Source of the DNA: Salvia splendens | Lineage: Eukaryota > Streptophyta > Magnoliopsida > Lamiales > Lamiaceae | Assembly: GCF_004379255.2 (NCBI RefSeq) | Contig: NC_056034.1 | Coordinates: forward strand, 1,056,501 to 1,120,500 | Length of the DNA stretch: 64,000 bases | Reading direction: 5' to 3' | Shown: positions 1 to 12,180 of the stretch, in pieces | Layout: the number at the start of each line of letters is the position of its first letter | Position numbering within the stretch: the stretch's first letter is position 1 | Notes under the pieces: generated by a model | Told to the model about the DNA's origin: nothing | Seen by the model: only the letters and a program-made list of their open reading frames with translations | Database searches by the model: none | Made by a program: the position numbers and the translations under genes

Positions 1-1026
1 AGTGTGTGAAATATTGTGTTATACTACTATGATTCAAGAATATATGTTTGTTGAGATTTCGAGGATTTGGATCATTTTCTTTAAGTCGAATACATAATTT
101 TAGGTCAGAGTCTAGTGAAGTCGAATTTCAACTTGAGTAATAGTTTGGTTGAAATTAATAAAATCATGTCTAAGAGTTGATTAATCATTATAATTTGAGG
201 ATTATAGTGTTAGGCCGATTATGCGTTAGGCCATACCGAACGCAGGTACAAAATTTTAATAGTAGATCATTTCAACATAATGCAACTACAAAAAAATCAA
301 CAAGGCCAACAAAAATTTTATCAGACATCTACTATTCTCTGGTTCGTCAGTTACATTTTTAATTTGTCATTTTTCAATTAATCTCTAATTTTATATATTT
401 ATTTAAATTATATTATTTTTTAAGTAAAATAAATGATTAAACGTTCAAAGATTATACAATTAAAATATCACAAATTACATAATTAAAATAGAAACCCTGC
501 ATAATTAAAACAACATAAACAAATCCAGGAGTTCCCAAACTCAAAAATTTTACCCACTACTAAGCCCTTAAGCACCTTTTAGCCTCTAGGTTCAAAAATT
601 TGGTAAGAGTGGACTTAATCCTTATAAAAATTTTAGTAGATGTCTACTATAAGTCTATAAGTGTCATATACCTATGGCATAGTGTGTGTATATGTACATT
701 AATTGAAAAATTAATTAATTAATTAATGAGCTAGCAGCACTCTCAAATTAATTAACGTATATTGATTATCTTCTTGAAAAAAAGGTTGAAACCCCAGCCT
801 CAAGGGCGTTCTACATCTCGGCCTCACAATATTGTGACGGACGTATATTGATTATCTTAAACACGGGAAATTGAAATAACATAAGGCCTTAGATTATTCA
901 TAATTTAGTTATGGAGAAAAAAGTCATTATTAATTCCCCAATAATTTTCCCAGTTAATGTTACAATCCTCATTCCTCCCAAAGTTAACAACATTTTACAC
1001 ACAAACAACTCAAATCCCAGCCATGT
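1..1026. other. AT-rich intergenic DNA, left edge
   Basis: No gene or recognisable element is visible. The only open frame (177-362) is short, AT-rich and without a recognisable motif. The last 100 bases probably include the 3' UTR of the minus-strand C2 gene. Confidence 0.6.
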
Positions 1027-3304
1027 TTAATGAGCCATCAAGCCTTTGGAGCCAGGGACATTGATCCACTGCAACTGGATCTCGACTTCACCGCACTCGA
1101 CGTTTCTCAGCCGGAGGCACATATCCTGCACCACCTTCCCGTCTTTCCACACCACGCAGCTCTCCTCCGACAGGCAGTTTGTCCTCGAGGCAGGCACCTT
1201 CGTGACTATGGTGCCGTCTGGGAGGCCATCCAGCTTCATCTTCACGGCTTCCACGAACGGTTTTATGTCAAAGTCCGCGTCCCCCATCTTGTCGTCCAGG
1301 CTGAACATGTCGTAGTCGTACACAGTCTGGAGAATCACAAAATATCATATAAACATATGAGGAATGAAGGAGGCTATCAACGAAATGAAAGGCAACAATC
1401 CATTTCGTTTCTTCTGCTAACTGCAAGGTTTGGAGGGACGAACCCTCGCTTTATTGGCTCGTCTCAGAGTCCAATTTCTTGGGTAGGGACAGTTGGAATA
1501 ACTAGCCTAGTTAGACAGTTCCCCTTCATTTCGGAAGTTGTTTCTATTTCTACATATCTTTCTTCCGTTTTTAGGTTTCTTAGTGAAAAGGGGTGACGGT
1601 ATTCTGCCTAAACAGTAGACACGGGTATACTAAATACGAGAATACTAAAAATTCAATCATATTCAACTGAGCATCCAACAATATGCAGAAAGTAGTTCAA
1701 CATCCATTTCACCATATTCCGACCAAGGGAGATATACGACAGTGAGTCCTATTTGCATTCTATCGAACGAACAAGGCGATCAAATTTCAGAAACATAAAT
1801 GAAAATGAACAAGGGCAAGCAAAGTGAGCTCACCATATGGATTGGAATATTAGGATCTGAGATGGAAAGTGTCAGATCCTCATTCCATTCGGGGTTGACA
1901 TCCTTTTTCACAACACGAGTCTTCAACTTCTGCAGCAAAACGTCTATTAGAACAAGATTCGACACCATAGCATAAGGTGAAAGCAACAACATCTATATAA
2001 GTATAACATGAATAGAATCACTGGACATATTTATATCCATCTAAAAATCAGTATTTGTAGATATCACTATTGCTACAAACGAAATCACCGTGTTACATCT
2101 CGTGTTCCACTACCACCAATGCATAATGTATGCACAACGCAACGAGTATTAGTGGTGTGAAAAACGAAATACACAAAATGCACATACAAACTAACTTAGG
2201 AAATCCTCTGCAAACCTGTATTGCATTCAAAACATCTGTCGAAACAAGATTCGACATCGTAGTATATAAGTAAAACATGAATATAATCAGTAGACATCTT
2301 TGTATCCATTTAAAGATCAGCATTTGTTGATATTCCTATTGCTACAAACCAAATCTTCGTGCTACGACTCGTGTTCCATTATCACCAATGCATAATGTAT
2401 GCACAACACAACGAGTATTAGTGAAGTGAAACACGAGATATACACACAAACTAGCTCAGAAATTCCAAAAGATGGCAATTCTCTGCAGACCTATATAGCG
2501 ATCCTCTGCAAACCTATATAGCCTTCAAAACATCTATTAGAACAAGATTCTACAGCATAGCAAAAGGCGAAAGCAACACCATCGATATAAGTAAAACAAG
2601 AATATAATCAATGGACATCGTTGTGTCTATTTAAAGATCAGCATATGTAGATATATCATATCGATATCCCTATTGCTACAAACGAAATCTCCGTGTTCCA
2701 TCTCGTGTTTCCACTATCACCAATGCTTAATCTATGCACAACGCAACGAGTATTAGTGAAGTGAAACACGAATATCACAGTACAAACTAGCTTAGGATCT
2801 TCCAAAAGATGGCAATTCTCTTCAAACCTATATCCTTCAAAGAGTTTCAAATGTCACAAGCGTTTCATATGTTCTTCCCAAACAACAAACAAAGCTTTCA
2901 CTTTCAATCAGTTGGAATCAACAATCAAAACATCATTTCAAGGAAATGCTGAAAACAAAAAAAAAGAAGAAAATCGCAGAAACAGAAAGGAATTTCCACC
3001 AACAAAAAAAAAGTCAACACATTCATTTCTTTCCCCCATAAACCCTTGAAAAAACACCCAAAATGCAAAAACCTACCTAATTAGCAAAAAAAAGAGCATC
3101 ACAAAATGAAAAAAAGATGAAATTTTGCGACGAGCCATGATCATAAAACGCAACCAATTTCACTAAAACATTCTTAGCAAAGAAAATCAAAACCTGCTTG
3201 GCCATCTTGACGATAACGTAGGGATCGCTGCTGCTGACATCGCGAACAGCAAGATTAATGCCTCTCTTCACTTTGATCCTCAGCAGACCCAAGAGATTGT
3301 CCAT
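1027..3304 (-). CDS. C2-domain ABA-related (CAR-type) membrane-binding protein
   Basis: Three minus-strand exons join in frame: 3304-3194, 1929-1834 and 1326-1027. Every junction is GT-AG and falls between codons. The product is 168 aa, close to the usual size of plant single-C2 CAR proteins. Exon 1 begins MDNLLGLLRIKVKRGINLAV, the typical family start. Acidic calcium-loop residues are present in SSSDPYV (exon 1) and in DYDMFSLDDKMGDADFD (exon 3). The CAR-specific tail includes SEESCVVWKDGK and LRNVECGEVEIQL. CAR proteins bind phospholipid in a calcium-dependent way and recruit PYR/PYL abscisic acid receptors to the plasma membrane; this is family knowledge. Intron 1 is about 1.26 kb and holds tandem near-repeats of a 250-300 bp segment (compare 2085-2330, 2335-2560 and 2690-2840), which gives several spurious small ORFs. 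The gene looks intact. Confidence 0.93.
2085..2850. repeat. degenerate tandem repeat in intron 1 of the C2 gene
   Basis: The phrases 'tgttccactaccaccaatgc', 'atgcacaacgcaacgagtat' and 'agatcagcat' recur about every 300 bases, with divergence, near 2100, 2375 and 2690. The intron therefore grew partly by local duplication. Confidence 0.7.
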
Positions 3305-4482
3305 TTGAATTGCTGAGACTAAGCTGACTGATTCGTTATGATTTTGGAGTTTGGACAGACCAGTAATGGTTTATGACGTTACGAAAATGGTGTTTGGAAT
3401 TTATAATGTGAAAGTGGTGGCTTTTGTTAAATGCAACTCGCCATTTTATTTTGATTTTTTTGTATTTTTTTTTCTGATTTAACTCATCCACCTACCAAAT
3501 TTATTGGGTTCTCCATTTTTGATTATTTCATTAATAAGGAATAAGGATTCATTTTTGGACCAATTAAAGAAGTTTTGAATATAAAAGAATTGTTTAGTTT
3601 TGTACATTCCACGAGGTTTAAATATAAAAATCACTATTTGGTCAACTTGTGTATATTAATTTGATGATTTATGAATAATGTGATATTTCAACCACTATTT
3701 AATGTTATTTATTTTATTTTATACATTTAGTTTATTTTATTATCTTTAAAGTTTTCATGAGTATTATTAACTTTATAAAGTATGTTAATGAACCTCAACG
3801 AGCGACGACTCACACTGCGGCAATTGAGTAATAATTATTAAATAATTAAAATATACTATTAATTATAACTCCGAATTAAAAGTTATCTATATTATAATTA
3901 AAAGTATTTGTGAATCATATTTGTGTTTGAATAAATGATTTAATAAGTTTTTTATTACGAAAGCATGTCCTGTAAATTGTAAATAATATACATTAGATTA
4001 AAAATTTGGAATAGTTTGTAAATAAGACTAATATGTCCAGAGGTATATTCCTAGACAAATACCAAACTAGTTAAAGAATATATATCCCTTAGTAAGGTAG
4101 TTGCTATTGTACAAGCCAAGCATGACCACAGAAGGCACAAATTCTTACCAAAGACGATCTATAAAATGTTATTGAAAAATAATAGTATTTTATTGAAAGA
4201 GATAGGATAGGAATCATATATAGAGCACTATTACAATTTATTTTCTCCAATAAATAGTTCTTTGATAGCAAAAGAATGTGGATGAATCATAAATCTAAAA
4301 CCAAACCATTGAAGTCATATTATAATAGTGTAAGTAAAATATTTTGGGTCCCACTATGATTCACTTGTTTTAACTAATGCTTACCTAATAATCTAATTAT
4401 ATTTTGAATGTTTCAAACGATTTGGAGTTTGGACAGTTGTTATTCATAGCAATAGCAAAGAATGGTCAACACAAATGAATAT
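3305..4482. other. promoter side of the C2 gene and AT-rich intergenic DNA
   Basis: The first 120 bases probably include the 5' UTR and promoter of the C2 gene. A TATA-like stretch, read on the minus strand, lies near 3399-3408. I see nothing else recognisable. Confidence 0.5.
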
Positions 4483-4980
4483 TGTTGGCAATTAAAACTA
4501 AAAATATAACATAAAACTGTCTCATATCGGTGTCAAGATAAAACTGAAACTAGTATATAAGTCTCATGGGCCCCTCCTCCTATCACCAATTGGTTTTAGG
4601 ATGGAACCCACGGATTTCTATCTTGGTATCAGAGCGGGTCGCCGACTGTGGGTCATATTTAACTGACCCAGCAGTATATCTGGGCTGAAACCGAAAAAAA
4701 TGACTGACCCAGCAGTATAACTGGGCTGAAAATTTGGGTCAGGTGGTCCCAACCGATCGAAAAAAATTGGACCGATTGTCCAATCGATTAGAAAAAAGTC
4801 CAACCCCTCCAAGGTTCACCTTGAAGGGTTTGAGGGAGGGTGTTGGCAATTGAAACTAAAAAATATAACATATAACTGTCTCACATCGGTGTCAAGATAA
4901 AACTGAAACTAGTATATAAGTCTCATGGGCCCCTTCTCCTATCACCAATTGGTTTTAGGATGGAACCCATGGATTTCTAT
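4483..4980 (+). mobile_element. TRIM (terminal-repeat retrotransposon in miniature), complete
   Basis: Two direct repeats of about 139 bases (4483-4621 and 4841-4980) differ at only a few positions and begin TGTTGGCAATT. Just inside the left repeat is TGGTATCAGAGC (4624-4635), the primer-binding site complementary to initiator methionine tRNA. Just before the right repeat is a purine run, GGGTTTGAGGGAGGG, a polypurine tract. The 219-base interior has no coding capacity. This is the TRIM plan: LTR, primer site, short filler, polypurine tract, LTR. Each LTR carries a CACATCGG or CATATCGG motif often seen in plant small LTR elements, and a TATATAAG box. The interior repeats 'actgacccagcagtat' twice. 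Target duplications are not clear. A solo LTR of the same family lies at 20971. Confidence 0.9.
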
Positions 4981-6425
4981 ATGGTTGTGCAAGATAGGAA
5001 TATAAGCACACAAATATCTCAAATGATATTCACTTTTAACTATTATATCAAAGATAATTAACATCTAACAAGACATTCACTTTTATTAGTAGTAGTAGTC
5101 AAACTTCGAGTCAATATGATTAACAATTACTATAAAAAACATTTCTATAAAAAAAAGAGTAAATTAGAGCGATATCTCACTATAACTCCAGAAAATGACA
5201 TATTAAAATTAAGAGCGATAGTGAGGGACTATGAAGAATAAAATTGAATAATATTATAAATAAAAATTAATAGTTTTATGAATACAAATGACAAAAATAA
5301 AATAAAAGTGATAGAGTTGATAATTTCTCTTAATAAAAGTGATTGCTCTCGAGAATACTAGCATGCCTCCAAACTAATTTAAAGATCCACATTTTCATCA
5401 AAATCCAATGTCACTAATCTATTCATACAAATGACCGAAAAATGATTGCACTCACAAATGAATATTCTTTTAATCTTATACTAGCTTATTAGTTAAAATA
5501 TTGATATAGTTATATGAATACGTGCTTGCATGAACATAATTAATCATTACTACATATAGTATTACCAAGCTTTTTAGTTTATGTGAATTATGATTGGTGG
5601 GGCAAGACTTTCCAACCTGTAACGCTATCAAAATTTGTTTGGAATTATAAGTAATGGTAGTTATAATAATTCGTTCTCCTACTCTAATATATTTATAACT
5701 AATAATTATTCATTATTATAATTGTGTTTTCTCATATTTGGATAAGATTTTTAATTAATTGCTCGAGACACCTGTTATTGTGTAAGCCGGCGGAAGCTAT
5801 ATTAATTAATATAATGAATTCGATTAATATTGACCATTGAATTTAGTATATATGCTAAAGCCTATTAATCTAATTAATTAGAAACCTATAAAATGTTGCA
5901 CTACTTCAATTCCGAATGGAGTATATTTTACTTTCTTATATTTAACTATTTTTAAAAATTGGTTTTAAAATTACAAATAGTTCATGATTTGTTTGAAATT
6001 TCCCTTTACAACATCATTGCAATAATAATAGAGTGATAATATATTTAATTTGTATAATACTACTACTTTGTTTGGATTTTAGTTTCTGGGCATAATATAG
6101 AGTAGTACTAGTAGTATTTAAGTTATTTCATGAACATAATACTTTAATCTGGGCCGGACCAAAAAATATTAGAATTTGGGCCTGCTAATGGGTTTTTCTC
6201 AAGGCCCAATACAATTTATTGTGAAATGTGAAGTTACTAACAGTCCAAATTTTAAAAAAATGCAGGAAATATATATCTTCCCATAAATTTATTAAATCAT
6301 AAAATCTCATCATCCCACAAACCTTCCCACAAATCTCATCATCCCATAAAATCTCATCATCCCACATATAAGGATAAAAAGTTAAAATGATTGGAGGTGC
6401 TGAAAGCCTCCATACTACAAATACA
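4981..6425. other. AT-rich intergenic DNA
   Basis: No gene is visible. The right end (about 6180-6425) is the likely 3' UTR of the first aldo-keto reductase gene. It contains a short tandem repeat based on 'atctcatcatcccacaa' at 6301-6368, which resembles the last codons of that gene, so it may be a local copy of the stop-codon region. Confidence 0.5.
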
Positions 6426-6849
6426 TCAAATCTCATAATCCCACAAATCTTGAAGGGTTTTGTAAGGACTAGTTGATTGGTTGACAAATACTTCCCCTCT
6501 CAAGATCTTCATCTCTTTAAACATTGAGTCGATTTCGAGTATTTCTTCGTCTTCCAGCTTGAGATCGAGTGCTCCCTTATTCTCCCTCATCCTCTCTTGA
6601 TTAAAACTTTTCACGATCACACTGACATCCTTCGACAAACCCCAACTCAGAGCAATTTGGGCAGGAGTTGCTCTATGTTTGAGAGCCAGTGACTTAATTA
6701 ATGGATCTTCAATCACAACCGTTGATCCCCATAGATTCCCTGGCCCCCCAAGAGGAGAATATGCACTGACATGGATATTTTGATCACGACAAAAATCTCT
6801 TAGCTTCTTCTGCTTCCACATAGGATGCATTTCCACCTATACACATCAA

Positions 6850-6888
<39 letters not shown>

Positions 6889-7812
6889 ACATAACCAAAT
6901 TAAAAGTCGCGGTTTTAGACTACCTGATTGATAGCAGGAGGTACAAATGCGAAATCCAACAAATTTTGGAGCTTTTTGCAAGAGAAATTGCTTACACCAA
7001 TGCCCCTGCACAAGCCCATCTCCAAGCATTTCTCCATGCCGGACCATGTGACATCGAGACATAATGGTTCGAATTCGTCTTCTTTAGGTATTGGGTCGCA
7101 AACCCATGCCTTCAATCTCACGGGCCAGTGCACTAGGTACATGTCAATATATTCCATTCCCATGATCCTGAATCCATAAATCAAGAAATTTAGCATTTCC
7201 TTATAATATAAAACTGTCTTCATCTCAAAAAAGAAAAAAAAAATACTACCATACTTTATCAGTTTGGTAACTTAGTAAAAATTACAAGTTCATTTTAATT
7301 TACACAACTGTCTCATAGTTTATTTACGATTTCTACTACATGACTCATCATTTTCTCAACTAACAATAAATAGGAGTAGTTATATACAAATAAAAAAAAG
7401 AAATACAATGGTGGTTTTATCACCCAACCTAATTTTTCACTAATATTTTACTATTTTAATTAAAAATTCTAGGAAATTTTAACTTCAAATTTCTTAAATT
7501 ATTTTTCTACGTCCGATCCTGTCTATATCCTATAGATGACATACACTTACATGAGAGTTTTTTGGAGTGCCGAAACAGGATCGTGGTGATGGCTTCCCCA
7601 CAATTTCGAAGTAACGAAAACTTCTTCTCTCTCAACAATGCCGTTCGCTATCGCTTCGTTCAACGCGCCCCCTAAGGCCGCCTCCGAGCCGTATATGCGC
7701 GCCGTGTCGAAGTGCCTATATCCCATCTGCATCATCACACATACATAGAAATCAAATCAACACAACACATCACATCAATAACTAACATTAAACAAAATTG
7801 TTCATGTGTGTT

Positions 7813-7845
<33 letters not shown>

Positions 7846-7966
7846 CCTTAAGAGCAAGTTGAACAGCTTGCTCAGTGGATTTCCTATCATTTTTAAAAGT
7901 GTATGTTCCCATTCCAATCACCGGCATTATCAGGCCATTGTTCAATCTAACTTGATCACCTCTCAT
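6426..7966 (-). CDS. NADPH-dependent aldo-keto reductase, AKR4-type (copy A)
   Basis: Four exons join in frame: 7966-7847, 7726-7551, 7167-6924 and 6836-6426, all GT-AG, giving 316 aa. This fits plant AKR4 enzymes such as chalcone, codeinone, methylecgonone and deoxymugineate reductases. The AKR tetrad is visible: Asp47 and Tyr52 in [11 protein letters not shown], Lys81 in FVTSKLW, and a His at about 112 in YLVHWPV. The C-terminal NADPH segment reads [14 protein letters not shown] and the end is [13 protein letters not shown]. The enzyme should reduce a carbonyl with NADPH in the cytosol; the substrate cannot be inferred. Intron 1 carries a (TG)n(AG)n run next to the donor, and intron 3 carries an (ATT)n run. 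Exon sizes 1-4 are identical to copy B (120, 176, 244, 411 nt), so the two are tandem duplicates. The gene appears intact. Confidence 0.92.
6850..6888. repeat. (ATT)n microsatellite in AKR copy A intron 3
   Basis: About 12 tandem ATT units lie just inside the acceptor side of intron 3. Confidence 0.95.
7809..7845. repeat. (TG)n(AG)n compound microsatellite in AKR copy A intron 1
   Basis: A run of tg units is followed directly by ag units and abuts the intron 1 donor at 7846-7845. Length changes here could affect splicing. Confidence 0.95.
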
Positions 7967-9339
7967 TACTTCTCACAATTTATGTTTGCTAAAAATTGTG
8001 TATGTATATATAGAGATTGGAAGGGAGGCATGTATATATAGACCAAAAGTCAACCTTGAAGAAACATGATTAAATTAGTGAAAAAATTGAAGGAATCGAT
8101 ATGATTAGCACCGGCCCATATGATTAGCCAGATTGTGATGTCCCCAAAAATCAGAGTTGGAAGCATAAATTATTAATAGTGATTTTATTTGTCCACATTT
8201 TGGTTAACAACTAATCAACATCGGATAATCTTCGTAGACAATAACAGCGCATCACTTAACCTTTGGCTTCTTAGTGAGTTAATTAAACTCAATTAGCTCT
8301 TAAGATATGTGATTATACTTACAAGATTAAGTCTATTAGTATTATACTTAAGCCGCCGGTTCATAATTCATGAGAGAGAGAATTATGCTTAATCAAATAT
8401 TAAGAGTTTTTTTGTAATAACAAGTCGCCTAGACCTTAATTACTGCTTACAAACGAAAATCCGCATCATTTAAATATGAATATTAAGTGTTATTGTTTGA
8501 ATCTATCCCAATTTTATAGTTATAACAATTTTATCTCAACCTTAGAAATTGTACTATCAATTTTATCATTGAAATTTCACTCTAATGGTTGGTTGTGACC
8601 TGAGATGTCGGAAGGTAATATATTATTTCGATAAAAAAAAAGTTGTATATACGACGATATTAAATATTTCATTTGTTTGAAATAACCATATGAGGAATGA
8701 TTGGTAAAATTAACACATGTTGAAAAGAAGAGGTAATTAATATTATAAAGTTAAAAAGGTTGGAATAGAAGTAAATAATTGCTAAAAATTAGGATAGATT
8801 TTATTATTAAGTCAGGGCATTAATTAAGAAATGTGTTTTTAAATAGTATATACTATTATGTTATATATAAGTAACTGAATTAGCACACCAAATTGGACCA
8901 ATATTGTACCGAACTATACCAACATGCACAGTTTTTAATTTGTGTATATGTAGTCGTTTGGTTGAGGTAAAATCTCAACAATTTATTTTACAATCAGAAT
9001 CTAATATCTTATAATTATATCATAGCCAACATGCAATATTTTAAATTCTGTATAAATAATTTAATAAGAAAAAGAGTGGCAAAATCTAGTCACATGACCT
9101 CAAGATCACACTATGTCCGCTCAACCACAACATATCACAAATCATCACTTGATGAATAATTTCATGGCCTTAGATTCCACATTAAGCGAATACTTTTCAA
9201 ATTCACCATTTTCAATTAATCATAATGTGGAGGTGTTCGTCGCTCAAGTTTAACTTGCCTCGAGATTGTCCAAATTAGACCAAGATTAATTTTGTCACAA
9301 GAGAAGATCAAGGACTTACAAGACTGATTCCATATGACA
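7967..9339. other. upstream region of AKR copy A, duplicated flank unit 1
   Basis: TATA-like sequence (minus-strand TATATATAC) lies near 8003-8015. From about 8255 the DNA matches 9635-10070 in two blocks: 8255-8400 (starting 'cctttggcttcttag') and 8874-9080 (including 'gtttggttgaggtaaaatct'). It is therefore one copy of a duplicated intergenic unit. Confidence 0.8.
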
Positions 9340-9640
9340 TAGTTTCAGACCAAGTATCAAACCCCATTTATGCAATCTTATATTATCTATCAAACCGAAC
9401 AATTTATAGTATGACTAAACTTCAAATCTGTACATGTACTACAAATTCATGTGACTACAATATTCATCAACTTCATAACTTGGATGTATAATATTGAACA
9501 CATGTTACAATAAACTGGTCTTTTTTGTTATAAATTTTTTTTTCAGTGATAGTTTTTTGTTGAAAAATGACAATGTAACAAGCACTTAAAATCAATGAAC
9601 AAGAGTAAACAAATTAAAATAATAAGGAAACTTAACCTTT
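9340..9640 (-). pseudogene. ghost of a deleted AKR copy (3' flank only)
   Basis: Bases 9340-9480 match the 3' UTR and downstream DNA of AKR copy B at 10086-10200 (shared 'ctatcaaaccgaac', 'acttcaaatctgtacatgta', 'aattcatgtg'). Where an AKR coding region should then begin, there are only about 160 bases of AT-rich DNA. At about 9635 the 5'-flank block that lies upstream of copy A reappears. The simplest reading is that a third AKR gene between copies A and B was lost while its two flanks remained. No coding exon survives. Confidence 0.65.
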
Positions 9641-10224
9641 GGCTTCTTAGAGAGCTAATAGCTCTTAATTAAGATATGTGATTATGCAAGATTTAAGTAT
9701 ATTAAAATTATACTTAAGCTGCCGCTTCATAATTCTTGAGAGAGAGAATTATGATTGGTTGAGAGTTTTTAAAACAAACTTATATAATGCATAGGCTAGA
9801 GTTAACTAAGTGAATTAGTACACCAAGAGTGGTACGAATATTATACCGAACTAAACCAACACAATTTTTTCCCTTTGTCTATATATAGTTGTTTGGTTGA
9901 GGTAAAATCTCAGCAATTTATTTTACAATTAGAATCTAACATCTTATAAACCATAGGCACAACTTGCTAAATTTTAAAATTCTTATAAATAAACTCATAC
10001 CCTGAAACCTTGTTTGTTGGAGTAGTTTATGATAAATAATTAATACTCCAAGAAGAAGAGTGGCAAAACCTTCTTGTGGTTGAAATATCTTATCTAATCC
10101 ATCAAACCGAACATCACTAATGTGTAGTATAACTACACTTCAAATCTATACATGTACAATAAATTCATGTGCTCATAGCACCATCACAAGAGAAAATTCA
10201 ATTTTTGCAAATGAATACCAATAT
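9635..10224. repeat. duplicated AKR flank unit 2
   Basis: This is the second copy of the intergenic unit seen at 8255-9480, in the same orientation and order: the 'cctttggcttcttag' block, the 'ttggttgaggtaaaatctca' block and then the 3' UTR block. It supports tandem duplication of a gene-plus-flanks unit. Confidence 0.8.
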
Positions 10225-12089
10225 TCAAATCTCATCATCCCACAATTCTTGAATTGTTTTGTAAGGGCTTGTTGCATCATTAACATAAACATCCCCTCTC
10301 ATGATCTTCATCTCCTTCAATTTCGAGTCGATTTCGAGTATTTCATCGTCTTCCAACCTGAGTTCAAGAGCCCCCTTGTTCTCCTTCAACCTCTCTAGAT
10401 TGAAACTCTTCGCGATCACGCTCGCGCCCTTCGACAAACCCCAGCTCAGGGCAACCTGAGCTGGAGTTGCCCCGTGCTTGAGAGCCATTGATTTGATCAA
10501 CGGATTCTCAATCACGGCCGTTGATCCCCAAAAATTTCCCGGAGCTCCTATTGGAGAATATGCGCTGACGTGGATGTTGTGGTCCCTACAGAGATCTCTT
10601 AGCTTTCTTTGCCTCCACATAGGATGCATTTCCACCTATTTATGTACCATGGTACAACATTCATTGAATTAATTACTGATTGATATCAACGACTTCGAGC
10701 TGGGAAAAATTTACTGACTATTAATTAATTTGATTACTAACTAAGTGGTCCTCACAATTTATATTCTAATTATTATTATTATTCTATTGTTTGACATAAT
10801 TTTTATACTATATGAAAAATAGTAAAATTGTTTGATTGTCTGTACTGTTTCGTACACCAACTAGCTGTGCTTATATTTTGTTTGAGATTATCAGTGTAGA
10901 TTTTAAATTATCTAACGATATGATTCAATGATTTGAGATCATATTGTTCAAAAAAAAAAGTTGCTCTGACTAATTATAAAATTTGATTTTGTGTTTCATG
11001 AAAATATAGGTATATAATACTGCCCGCTGTCCCAAAAAATAGATTTTTCATCATTTTTTTTTCAGAGATATTAGTCTCTCTATTTGTAGACAGTAACTCA
11101 CAACATATTATTCTCAATTTATCAATTTATTTACTATATGTACCACATGATTTGAATCTATTACCTGATTGATAGCCGGAGGTACGGATGCGAAATCCAA
11201 CAGATTTTGGAGTTTTTTGCAAGAGAAATTGCTAACGCCAATACCCTTACATAAGCCCATCTCCAAGCATTTCTCCATGCCGAACCATGTCACATCGAGA
11301 CATAAAGGTTCGAATTCGTCCTCTTCAGGTATCGGATCGCAAACCCAAGGCTTCAATCGTACAGGCCAGTGCACGAGATACATGTCGATGTATTCCATCC
11401 CCATGCACCTAAATTGACTCGAAAAGTTTAGAATATTAATTTTTTGTTTGTTACAAAAATGCTTATAGTAAAAAACTAAGTAGCAATAGAGAACAAATTA
11501 TACAATACTCATCAGAAACAACAACAAAAAAAGCAACAGAAAAACGAATAGAGAAAAACTAACTCTCTATCAAAATTCACTACAGAATATGAACATAAGG
11601 AAACAGAAGCAAATAAGTAACACACATTCCGATTATCACAAAAAATAAGCGACAACGATAATTTAGAAACCACATGCATTTATATATCCATACATACTTG
11701 AGAGTTTTTTGTAGTGCTGAAACAGGATCGTGGTGATGGCTTCCCCACAGTTTAGACGTAACGAAAAGCTCCTCTCTCCGAACGACTCCATTTGATATCG
11801 CGTCATTCAATGCATTCCCTAACGCAGCCTCCGAGCCGTAAATTTGAGCTGTGTCAAAGTGCCTATATCCCATCTTGCAGGGGCGGGCGCAGAAAAATAG
11901 TTTAGGTGAAGCGAAATTTCGGGGGTTTTTTTTGGTAAAATAAAATTATAGAATAAAAGAGAAGAGTACCTTTAGGGCAGCTTGGATAGCATGCTCAGTG
12001 ATTTTCCTATCATTTTCAAAAGAGTAGGTTCCCATACCAAGTAAAGGTATGGTGGTGCCATTGTTCAATCTTACTTGATTGTTTCTCAT
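10225..12089 (-). CDS. NADPH-dependent aldo-keto reductase, AKR4-type (copy B)
   Basis: Four exons join in frame: 12089-11970, 11873-11698, 11408-11165 and 10635-10225, giving 316 aa with the same exon lengths and intron phases as copy A. Catalytic residues are conserved: HFDTAQIYGSE, FVTSKLW and YLVHWPV. The cofactor segment is VIAKSFNLERLKEN. Differences from copy A include TIPLLGMGTYSFEN against [15 protein letters not shown] at the N terminus and a more acidic helix before the C terminus. The product should be a soluble NADPH carbonyl reductase; the substrate is unknown. A minus-strand TATA box (CTATAAATT, 12172-12180) lies about 85 bases before the ATG. The gene looks intact. Confidence 0.92.
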
Positions 12090-12171
12090 GATTTTCTCTC
12101 TAAAATTCAAAATTTGTGTGCAAGTGTAGTGTAATGAATGGTGGTGAGGTTTGATGTTTGAGAAATGGTCA

Positions 12172-12180
12172 ATTTATAGA
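12172..12180 (-). promoter_or_regulatory. TATA box of AKR copy B
   Basis: The minus strand reads CTATAAATT about 85 bases upstream of the start codon, a normal plant core-promoter position. Confidence 0.5.

Noticed and set aside
1030..1596. Long plus-strand frame over the C2 gene
   Set aside because: It is antisense to exon 3 of the C2 gene, which is strongly supported by family similarity and splice sites.
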